Assembly: GCF_000495795.1 (NCBI RefSeq)
Contig: NZ_AWGD01000022.1
Coordinates: 1 to 64,000 of the forward strand
Length of the DNA stretch: 64,000 nucleotides
Source: Asticcacaulis sp. AC460
GTDB taxonomy: Bacteria; Pseudomonadota; Alphaproteobacteria; Caulobacterales; Caulobacteraceae
Direction: 5' to 3'
Shown: one piece after another, positions 8,442 to 15,567 of the stretch
Layout: each line of letters starts with the position of its first letter
How positions within the stretch are numbered: position 1 is the stretch's first letter
The notes under the pieces: model-generated
What the model was told of the DNA's origin: nothing
The model's input: the letters and a program-made list of their open reading frames with translations, nothing else
Database searches by the model: none
Program-made: the position numbers and the translations under genes

Positions 8442-9947
8442 ATGCTGCCTGTGCCTCCCCTGTCCGACCTCGTTGATACAGGCGCCATCGCGCGCGACAT
8501 CGAGGACGACCGGCCACGTCTGGAATGCGGTGTTTTCGGCATTTACGGCATGGATGACGCCAGCGCGGTCACGGTCCTGGGGTTGCACGCTCTGCAGCAC
8601 CGCGGCCAGGAAGCCTGCGGGGTCGCTTCCTGCGACGGCCGCCGGTTTTACATCGAACGCGAGCATGGCCTGGTCGGCGATGTCTTTACCGGTTCCGACC
8701 TGACGCAAAAGCTGCAGGGCCATTCGGCCATCGGCCATACCCGCTATTCGACCGCCGGCGGGGCCTTCATCCGCAACGTCCAGCCGATGTTTGCCGACCT
8801 GGACCAGGGCGGTATCGCCATCGCCCACAACGGCAATCTCACCAATTTCATGAATGTGCGGACCAAACTGGTCGCCGCAGGTTCCATCTTCCAGTCGACC
8901 TCCGATTCGGAGGTCATTTTGCATCTGGTCGCCCGGTCGCGGGAACTGCGCATCATCGACCGTTTCATGGAGGCCCTGCGCCACCTGGAGGGCGGTTTCG
9001 CCCTGGTCGCCCTGACGCGCAAGATGCTGATCGGCGCGCGCGATCCGCTGGGCATCCGCCCGCTGGTCATCGGCAAGCTGAACAGTTCCTATGTCCTGGC
9101 GTCGGAAACCTGCGCGTTGGACATGATCGGCGCGACCTTCGTGCGCGACGTCGAACATGGCGAGGTCGTCCAGATCGACGAAAACGGCCTGAAGTCCTAC
9201 AAGCCGTTCGACACCCGCGCGGCGCGGCCGTGCCTGTTCGAATATGTCTATTTCGCCCGCCCGGACTCGGTGGTGAACGGCAAGTCGATCTATGAGGTCC
9301 GCAAGGCCATGGGCCGGCAACTGGCCATCGAACACGGCGCCGACGCCGATGTCGTGGTGCCGGTGCCCGATTCCGGCGTGCCGGCGTCGCTGGGCTTTGC
9401 CGAGCAGTCGGGCCTGCCGTTCGAACTGGGCATCATCCGCAACCACTATGTCGGCCGAACCTTCATCCAGCCGACCCAGCATATCCGTGACCTGGGCGTG
9501 CGCAAGAAGCACTCGCCCAACCGCGTCGTGCTGGAAGGCAAGCGCGTTATCCTGATCGACGACTCGATCGTCCGCGGTACCACCTCGGTGAAGATCGTGC
9601 GCATGGTCCGCGAAGCCGGCGCCAAGGAAGTCCACCTGCGTTCAGCCAGCCCGCCGATCATGTGGCCCGACTTCTACGGCATCGACATGCCGGACCGTGA
9701 AAAGCTGCTGGCGGCCAACCACACCCTGGAAGAGATGCGCCAGATCCTGGAATGCGATTCCCTGGGCTTCCTTTCGGTCGACGGCCTGTACAAGGCGATG
9801 GGACATAACCGCCGCGACCCCGAAACGCCGCAGTTCACCGACCACTATTTCACCGGCGATTATCCGACCCCGTTGACCGACCGCGAACAGGCTCTGGAAG
9901 AGCCAACCAGCACCGGTCACCTGTCGCTGCTGGCCTCGTCGAACTGA
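8442..9947 (+). CDS. purF: Amidophosphoribosyltransferase PurF
   Basis: First committed enzyme of purine synthesis, making phosphoribosylamine from PRPP and glutamine. The N-terminal class II glutaminase has the catalytic cysteine in LECGVFGIYG (about C29). The residues before it probably form a propeptide that is cleaved. HALQHRGQEACG and GHTRYSTAGG follow, then the phosphoribosyltransferase domain with the PRPP motif VILIDDSIVRGTT. At 501 aa the length is normal. The stop codon overlaps the start of the next gene by one base (TGATG), indicating translational coupling. Confidence 0.97.
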   Translation: MLPVPPLSDLVDTGAIARDIEDDRPRLECGVFGIYGMDDASAVTVLGLHALQHRGQEACGVASCDGRRFYIEREHGLVGDVFTGSDLTQKLQGHSAIGHTRYSTAGGAFIRNVQPMFADLDQGGIAIAHNGNLTNFMNVRTKLVAAGSIFQSTSDSEVILHLVARSRELRIIDRFMEALRHLEGGFALVALTRKMLIGARDPLGIRPLVIGKLNSSYVLASETCALDMIGATFVRDVEHGEVVQIDENGLKSYKPFDTRAARPCLFEYVYFARPDSVVNGKSIYEVRKAMGRQLAIEHGADADVVVPVPDSGVPASLGFAEQSGLPFELGIIRNHYVGRTFIQPTQHIRDLGVRKKHSPNRVVLEGKRVILIDDSIVRGTTSVKIVRMVREAGAKEVHLRSASPPIMWPDFYGIDMPDREKLLAANHTLEEMRQILECDSLGFLSVDGLYKAMGHNRRDPETPQFTDHYFTGDYPTPLTDREQALEEPTSTGHLSLLASSN

Positions 9948-10684
9948 TGACCGACCTGTCGCAACAGGGCCGCATCGCCCTCGTCACCGGCGCATCGCGC
10001 GGCATCGGCCGCGCCTGCGCGCTGGGCCTGGCCAAGGCCGGCGCCCAGGTCGTCGCCTGCGCCCGCTCCAAGGCCAGCCTGGAAGAGTTGGACGACGAGA
10101 TCTTCGCCGCCACCGGCCGCCATGCCACTCTGGTGCCGTTCGACCTGAGCGATGGCGAGGCCATCGACCGCCTCAGCGCGGTTATCCTGGAACGGTTCGG
10201 CCGCCTGGACAGTGTCATCCATGCCGCCGCTCTGCTCGGGACGCTGACTCCGGTCAGCCACCATGAGCCCAAAGATTTCGACAAGGTCGTCGCCGTCAAC
10301 ATCACCGCCACCTGGCGGTTGCTGCGCGCTGTCGAGCCGCTGATGCGGCAATCCGAAGCCGGACGGCTGGTCGCCTTCACCACCGGTGGGTCGGTGACCA
10401 AGGGCCGCGCCTTCTGGGGCCTGTACGGCGCCACCAAGGCGGCGATGGAAACCCTGGTCCGCGCCTGGGCCGATGAGTTGGACATCACCCCGATCCGCGC
10501 CGCATTGCTGGCGCCCGGCGCCATGCGCACCCGCATGCGCGCCGTGGCCTATCCGGGCGAAGATCCGATGTCGCTGCCGCACCCCAGCGAGATCGTGCCG
10601 CTGCTGCTGGAATTGCTGGATCCGACGCGCGAACCGCCGGCGGAAACGGTTGCTTTTCATCGGGAAACAGCGCAAACCGTGTGA
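9947..10684 (+). CDS. Short-chain dehydrogenase/reductase
   Basis: Classical SDR oxidoreductase of 245 aa. The cofactor motif TGASRGIGRA (TGxxxGxG) is at about 16-25, and the catalytic Ser and Tyr-x-x-x-Lys lie in TTGGSVTKGRAFWGLYGATK. An arginine after the glycine motif region (ACARS) suggests NADP(H), as an inference. It begins inside the purF stop codon, so it is read from the same transcript. A FabG-like SDR next to purF recurs in this group, but its substrate is unknown to me. Confidence 0.9.
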   Translation: MTDLSQQGRIALVTGASRGIGRACALGLAKAGAQVVACARSKASLEELDDEIFAATGRHATLVPFDLSDGEAIDRLSAVILERFGRLDSVIHAAALLGTLTPVSHHEPKDFDKVVAVNITATWRLLRAVEPLMRQSEAGRLVAFTTGGSVTKGRAFWGLYGATKAAMETLVRAWADELDITPIRAALLAPGAMRTRMRAVAYPGEDPMSLPHPSEIVPLLLELLDPTREPPAETVAFHRETAQTV

Positions 10685-10735
10685 TCACAAGCGCGCCGGA
10701 AAACGGCGCCGAACGCCCCCTTTGCGAGGATTACG

Positions 10736-12052
10736 ATGTCTTACCCCAAGGCACGCAGCGCCGCCATGCTCGAAGAGCTGGGCCGCTACGTCATTGCCGA
10801 ACCCTATCCCTTTGCCGTTGACCTGAGCCGGTCGCAGGGCATGACCCTGGCCACCGTCGATGGTGATAACCTCACCGACTGGTGCGGGCTCTACGGGTCG
10901 AAACTGCTGGGCTACAATCATCCGCGCATGAACGAGCCCGATTATGTTCGCGACCTGGTCCTGGCCGCCAACACCAAGATGGCCAATCCGGACTTCCTGA
11001 CGCCGCAGTGCCTGAACTATTACCGCCTGCTGCACCGCTTGCGGCCGCTGTGCATGAAGAACGGCAAGGTCGAGGTCTATGCCGTCAATTCCGGCGCCGA
11101 AGCGGTCGAGAACATGATGAAATACCTCATCAATCTCCACCACGGCAAACAGCAGGCCAAGGGCCGGACGGAATTCACGCATCGTTTCATCTCCTTCGAC
11201 CAGGCCTTCCACGGTCGCACCGTATTCGCCTTGAACATCACCCGGCTAACCAATGATCCGGTGGCAACCAAGGACTTCCACGGCATCATCAAGGATAACC
11301 TGACCGTCCCCTTCCCCGATTACGACACGCGCCGGAGCGACGCCGACAACCGCGCCGTCGCCGACGCCTGCCTGGCCGAGCTGGAGCGGTTGATGCAGAT
11401 GCACGAAGGCGATATCGCCGGTGTCATCCTGGAACCGTTGCAGGGCGCCGGCGGCCACCGCATGGCCATGCCGGAGTTTTACCGCGGCCTGTCGGAGCTG
11501 TGTCACCGCTACGATGTCGCCTGGGGGCTGGACGAGGTCCAGACCAGCGGCGGCCAGTGCGGCGCCGTCTTTGCCATCGATCTGTTCGATGTTCCCTATC
11601 CGCCGCAATCCATCGCCGTGGCCAAGAAGTTCGGCAATGGCGCCGTCTATATGCTGAACTCCATGGACGATATCGGCGTGCTCGACTCGACCTGGGGCGG
11701 CTCGCTGGCCGACATGGTCCGCTTCGTCCAGGAATGGAAGATCGTCGAGGACGAAGGATTGCTCGAAGCCGTTCCCGCCAAGACCGAACGACTTATTGCC
11801 GGCTTGCAGGGCCTGGTGGCGCAGTATCCCGGCAAGATCGCCAATGTCCGCGGCTGGGGCCTGTATCAGGGCTTCACCGTCCTGGGCGCCGGCAACAAGG
11901 GCCGGCTGGTCGAACTGGCGCTGGAAAGCGAGAACCTTCTGCTGCTGGGCGCCGGAACGGACTCGATCCGCTTCCGCCCGCCGATCGATGTCACGGAAAA
12001 CGACATCGACAACCTGGTGGCGACACTGGGGCGCGCACTCGCAAAACTATAA
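10736..12052 (+). CDS. lat: L-lysine 6-aminotransferase-like class III aminotransferase
   Basis: PLP-dependent class III aminotransferase of 438 aa. The PLP-binding aspartate is in WGLDEVQTSGG and the Schiff-base lysine in IAVAKKFGNGA. Features closer to lysine epsilon-aminotransferase than to ornithine or GABA enzymes are the N-terminal EPYPFAVDLSRSQG and the segment LDSTWGGSLADMVRF. LAT moves the epsilon-amino group of lysine to 2-oxoglutarate, giving the semialdehyde that cyclises to piperideine-6-carboxylate. GAGG precedes the ATG by six bases. No piperideine-6-carboxylate dehydrogenase is adjacent, so the pathway cannot be completed from this window. The class is firm, the exact substrate less so. 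Confidence 0.85.
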   Translation: MSYPKARSAAMLEELGRYVIAEPYPFAVDLSRSQGMTLATVDGDNLTDWCGLYGSKLLGYNHPRMNEPDYVRDLVLAANTKMANPDFLTPQCLNYYRLLHRLRPLCMKNGKVEVYAVNSGAEAVENMMKYLINLHHGKQQAKGRTEFTHRFISFDQAFHGRTVFALNITRLTNDPVATKDFHGIIKDNLTVPFPDYDTRRSDADNRAVADACLAELERLMQMHEGDIAGVILEPLQGAGGHRMAMPEFYRGLSELCHRYDVAWGLDEVQTSGGQCGAVFAIDLFDVPYPPQSIAVAKKFGNGAVYMLNSMDDIGVLDSTWGGSLADMVRFVQEWKIVEDEGLLEAVPAKTERLIAGLQGLVAQYPGKIANVRGWGLYQGFTVLGAGNKGRLVELALESENLLLLGAGTDSIRFRPPIDVTENDIDNLVATLGRALAKL

Positions 12053-12100
12053 TACGTCATATAAATCATTGACGTTTCAGCAACCGTTTTCAGGCACACC

Positions 12101-12173
12101 TAGTGTCCTGATCCCGAAATTCGCAAGACTTTGATATCGGCCTATGGCGAATTTCGGGATCTAAAGGACACTA
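12101..12173. repeat. Palindromic element A (TAGTGTC-ended)
   Basis: A 73-bp imperfect palindrome. The arms read TAGTGTCC...ATCCCGAAATTCGC (12101-12124) and the complement at 12148-12173, with a two- versus five-base bulge. The central part holds TTTGATATCGG. It shares its ends and core with element B 15 bp downstream, pointing to a dispersed MITE- or REP-like family. Confidence 0.8.
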
Positions 12174-12187
12174 GCAACTTATTGAAT

Positions 12188-12263
12188 CTAGTGTCGTTTT
12201 GATTTCGAAGTTCGTTTTTCGGGCGATATCAAAATAGCACGAACTTCGAAATCACGACACTAG
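12188..12263. repeat. Palindromic element B (CTAGTGTC-ended)
   Basis: A 76-bp imperfect palindrome. CTAGTGTCGT(TTT)GATTTCGAAGTTCG on the left pairs with its complement ending at 12263. Its centre contains GGGCGATATCAAA, the reverse complement of the core of element A, so A and B are diverged copies in opposite orientation. It ends 33 bp before the binding-protein gene. Confidence 0.8.
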
Positions 12264-12296
12264 GCGGTATAACAATAATGCAGGGAGTGTTGAGGG

Positions 12297-13226
12297 ATGA
12301 AAAAGGCTGTGATGTCGGCCGTCCTGCTTCTGGGCATGATGGCCACCGGCGCCGAGGCTGCGACGCGGGTTTACGTGACCTTGTCACGGTCGGAGACCTT
12401 TATCGACGGCATTCGGAATTCGCTGACCGCCGAGGACGCCCGCGACAGTGACGTCGAACTGACCATAGACCTGGCCAACAATGATCGGGCGACGCAGCAG
12501 CGTCAGGTCGACGAGGCCATCAAGGCCAAGTACGACGCCATCATCATCCTGTCGGTCGATAATGAGGCCGGCCAGCACGCCTTCGACGCCGCCAAGAAGG
12601 CCGGCGTGCCGCTGGTCTTCGTCAACACGCCGCCGCCGATCGCCGATGTCCGCGGCAAGGTGTCGATCGTCGCCTGTAACGACATCGTCGCCGGTCGCTT
12701 GCAGATGCGGCTGTTGTCCGGCGCCATGAACAATGCCGGCAATGTCGTGGTCATCCGCGGAACCGATGGTCACGCCGCCAGCGATGACCGCAGCAGCGGC
12801 ATCAAGGAGATTTTGGCGACGCGGCCGAATGTGAAACTGGCGGCCGAGGCCAGCGCCCACTGGAGCCGCGACGAGGCCGAGCAACTGGTGCTCGGCTGGC
12901 TGGATCAGGGCATCCAGATCGATGCCATCGCCGCCAACAGCGACGAAATGGCCTTGGGTGCTGTAACGGCTTTGCGCAAGCGCGGCATTCCAGCCGGCAA
13001 GGTGTTTGTCGGCGGCACCGACGGCACGGCCAACGGCTTGAATGGCGTGAAGTCTGGTGACCTGTCGGTGACACTTCTGCAGAACACAGGTTCGATGGCC
13101 AAGGCGGCCTTGAACAGCGCCAAGACCATGGCGACCGGCGGCTACGCCCAGCAATATGAGTGGGTGCCGTATGAGATCTTGCTGCCGACGACGGTCGACC
13201 GCTACGCCACGGCGCAAGCGAAGTAA
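12297..13226 (+). CDS. Periplasmic sugar-binding protein (Peripla_BP_4), orphan
   Basis: Secreted type I periplasmic binding protein of 309 aa. It has a signal peptide (MKKAVMSAVLLLGMMATGAEA) and the two-lobe LacI/RbsB-like pattern: ANNDRATQQRQVDEAIKAKYDAIIILSVD, VVIRGTDGHAASDDRSSGIKE and FVGGTDGTANGL. Such proteins bind ribose, inositol, rhizopine or similar ligands. No permease or ATPase gene is nearby, so it is either an orphan of an ABC importer elsewhere or a sensor ligand carrier. Its last 25 bases overlap the 3' end of the convergent GNAT gene. The leader contains palindromic element B. Confidence 0.88.
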   Translation: MKKAVMSAVLLLGMMATGAEAATRVYVTLSRSETFIDGIRNSLTAEDARDSDVELTIDLANNDRATQQRQVDEAIKAKYDAIIILSVDNEAGQHAFDAAKKAGVPLVFVNTPPPIADVRGKVSIVACNDIVAGRLQMRLLSGAMNNAGNVVVIRGTDGHAASDDRSSGIKEILATRPNVKLAAEASAHWSRDEAEQLVLGWLDQGIQIDAIAANSDEMALGAVTALRKRGIPAGKVFVGGTDGTANGLNGVKSGDLSVTLLQNTGSMAKAALNSAKTMATGGYAQQYEWVPYEILLPTTVDRYATAQAK

Positions 13227-13681
13227 CGTACGGTCTTACCGTTGGGCAGGGTCTGCTCGCCGACGGCTTCGAAGCCCAGGCGTTCGTGAAAGGCGATCGA
13301 GCCCGGATTGGGCGGATCGAGATTGACCTCGCAGACGACGCTGTTAAAGCCTGCCGTTTTGGCGGCTTCGAACAGGTGCTGGTAGAGCGCCTTGCCCAAT
13401 CCCCTGCCCTGTGCCGAAGCGGCGATCACCACGCGGTCGATGTAGCAGAAGCGGTCGTAGCGCGCCTTGAACCACAGAAAATTGGGGCTGTCGTAGCCAG
13501 CGGTCTGGTCGAAGGTCAGGATGAAACCGTCCGTGCCGGCATGGAAAGCGAACAGGGACTCAGCAATCATTTGCTGCCAGTCGGCTTCGGTAAGGAACGA
13601 GGTTTCCTTGGCGAAGGCGTTGTTGAGAGCAAGCAGCGCCTCGTTCGGGGAGGCCGGCGTCAGGTCTTGGAGGTCGGTCAT
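13202..13681 (-). CDS. GNAT family N-acetyltransferase
   Basis: Acyl-CoA dependent N-acetyltransferase of about 159 aa. The core strand and acetyl-CoA loop are seen in CYIDRVVIAASAQGRGLGKALYQHL (Q/R-x-x-G-x-G/A motif QGRGLG), and the C-terminal IAFHERLGFEAVGE is a standard GNAT ending. The ATG at 13681 (MTDLQDLTPASP) is chosen. The frame remains open to 13840, but that extension lies in repeat sequence and has no family content. It converges on and overlaps the binding-protein gene by 25 bases. The substrate is unknown. Confidence 0.85.
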   Translation of the reverse strand: MTDLQDLTPASPNEALLALNNAFAKETSFLTEADWQQMIAESLFAFHAGTDGFILTFDQTAGYDSPNFLWFKARYDRFCYIDRVVIAASAQGRGLGKALYQHLFEAAKTAGFNSVVCEVNLDPPNPGSIAFHERLGFEAVGEQTLPNGKTVRYFACAVA

Positions 13682-13720
13682 TTGAACCTGCCGCGCAGCG
13701 GCACCCATTGAAAAGTGGGG

Positions 13721-13810
13721 CCACAGATTACGCAGATCACGTTCGGATTTTAATCCCTCAAATCTGTGTAATCTGCGGATCCCCTTGTATAATTTGCCGC
13801 CGCGCGGCGG
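13721..13810. repeat. Inverted repeat of the ATCTGTGTAATCTGCGG type
   Basis: CCACAGATTACGCAGAT at 13721-13737 is matched in inverted orientation by ATCTGTGTAATCTGCGG at 13762-13778, followed by a perfect palindrome CCGCCGCGCGGCGG near 13797-13810. The sequence lies between the GNAT and der genes. It has the look of common dispersed extragenic repeats, a resemblance judged from memory. Confidence 0.65.
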
Positions 13811-13854
13811 GTTCAGGATGGACCGGAAATCCGTGCCCATCCATGGTTCAAAAC

Positions 13855-15522
13855 TTACCGCCGCTTACCCGGGTTGTTACGTCCGCCAGGACCGGCGGCG
13901 CCCGGCTTGGTCGATGGCCCAGCGCCTCTGCGCCCCCCGCCGGACTTGCCCGCGGTTGGCCGTGCGCCTACCGGTTTGCCGATATTGGCTTTGAACGCCT
14001 TGGCCTTGGCGGCATCGGCGCGCGGCTTGGCGACCACCTTGGGCGCGACGGTCGTGCCCTTCGGCTTTTGCCGTACGCGATTGGGGTGCGCCGGCTTCTC
14101 GCCCGGTTTCACCTTGGCCTTGGCGCGGACACGCGGCGGACCCGACGTCTGGCTGGCGCCACCGCTATCATCGAATGGATTGACCGTCGAATTGGCCTTA
14201 ACCGTCAGACGGATCGGCACGCCCGGCAGGTCGAACGACTCGCGTAAGGAGTTGATCAGATAGCGCCGATACTGGTCCGGCATGGCGTACGACCGCGCCG
14301 CGAACAGCACAAACGTCGGCGGTCGGCCCTTGGTCTGGGCCATGTACTTCGGCTTGATACGCTTGCCGTCAACGGCGGGGGGCGGATGCCTCTGCACCGC
14401 CAGGGCCAGCCAGTCGTTCAGGTCGCGCGTCTTCACCTTGGCCGACCAGTTGCGATAGCATTTCAGCACCGCCGGCATCAGCCGTTCGACACCACGACCG
14501 GTCACACCCGACAAGGTTACCAGGGGCGTACCGCGCAATTGCGGCAGTTGACGTTCGGCGGTTTCGACGATTTCCGCCAGCCGCGCCTGGGGCTCCGCCA
14601 CCAGATCCCATTTTGAGATCGCGTAGATCAGGCCCCGGCCCTCGCGCTCGACCAGGTCGGCGATCTGCAGGTCCTGGGTCTCAAAGGCGTTGGCCTCGTC
14701 CATGCACAGCACAACGATCTCGGCGAAGGTGATGGCGCGGATGGTGTCGGCGGTCGACAGCTTTTCCAGCTTTTCCTGGACACGGGCCTTGCGGCGCAGG
14801 CCGGCCGTGTCGACCAGGCGGATGGTGCGGCCTTCGTATTGCCAGTCGACCGAGATCGAGTCGCGGGTAATGCCGGCTTCCGGACCGGTCAGCAGGCGGT
14901 CCTCGCCCAGCAGCTTATTGATCAGGGTCGACTTGCCGGCATTCGGGCGGCCGATGATGGCGATGCGGATCGGCTTGGTGTCGTCGTCCTCGTCGCCCTC
15001 CTCCTCTTCCGAGAAGTCGCCTTCGATGAGCTGGCGGTACTTTTCGGTGACCTCATACAGCTCCGAAATGCCCTCGCCGTGTTCGGCCGACAGGTGCAGC
15101 GGCTCGCCGAAGCCCAGGACGCGGGCCTCTTCTGCCGTGGCGGCGGCCTGGTGGCCCTCGGCCTTGTTGGCGATCATGACCACCGGCTTGTCGCGCTTGC
15201 GCAGGGTTTCGGCGAAGATGCGGTCCAGCGGCGTCACGCCTTCGCGGGCATCGACGACGAAGAAGGCGACGTCACATTCGTCCAGCGCCAGTTCGGTCTG
15301 GACGCGCATGCGCGATTCCAGCGAGTCGTCGGTCAGGTCTTCGAAGCCGGCGGTGTCGATCAGCAGCAGCGGGATATCGCCCAAGCTGCCGGTGGCGTAG
15401 CGGCGGTCGCGCGTCACGCCGGGCTGGTCGTCGACGATGGCGAGCTTCTTACCGGCGAGGCGGTTGAACAGGGTCGATTTGCCGACATTGGGCCGGCCGA
15501 CAATGGCAATCTTTAAGGGCAT
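13855..15522 (-). CDS. der: Ribosome biogenesis GTPase Der (EngA)
   Basis: Essential tandem GTPase for 50S subunit assembly. Both G domains are visible: GRPNVGKST with PGVTRD and DTAGF in the first, GRPNAGKST with AGITRDS and DTAGLRRKARV in the second. A KH-like domain follows (NDWLALAVQRHPPP, FVLFAARSYAMPDQYRRYLINSLRE). An acidic linker (FSEEEEGDEDDD) separates the G domains. The start at 15522 places ATG after TAAGG with family-typical MPLKIAIVG; the frame continues a few codons upstream only from a TTG. The C-terminus is odd: roughly 95 residues rich in K, P, A, G and R extend beyond the normal end. Confidence 0.97.
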   Translation of the reverse strand: MPLKIAIVGRPNVGKSTLFNRLAGKKLAIVDDQPGVTRDRRYATGSLGDIPLLLIDTAGFEDLTDDSLESRMRVQTELALDECDVAFFVVDAREGVTPLDRIFAETLRKRDKPVVMIANKAEGHQAAATAEEARVLGFGEPLHLSAEHGEGISELYEVTEKYRQLIEGDFSEEEEGDEDDDTKPIRIAIIGRPNAGKSTLINKLLGEDRLLTGPEAGITRDSISVDWQYEGRTIRLVDTAGLRRKARVQEKLEKLSTADTIRAITFAEIVVLCMDEANAFETQDLQIADLVEREGRGLIYAISKWDLVAEPQARLAEIVETAERQLPQLRGTPLVTLSGVTGRGVERLMPAVLKCYRNWSAKVKTRDLNDWLALAVQRHPPPAVDGKRIKPKYMAQTKGRPPTFVLFAARSYAMPDQYRRYLINSLRESFDLPGVPIRLTVKANSTVNPFDDSGGASQTSGPPRVRAKAKVKPGEKPAHPNRVRQKPKGTTVAPKVVAKPRADAAKAKAFKANIGKPVGARPTAGKSGGGRRGAGPSTKPGAAGPGGRNNPGKRR

Positions 15523-15567
15523 GCGCGCCTTATACCGCAAACCGGCGGATTGGCCAGCTTTTTGCCG

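Noticed and set aside
8400-9635. 411-codon minus-strand frame opposite purF
   Set aside because: Shadow frame rich in Asp, Gly and Gln. purF is complete on the other strand.
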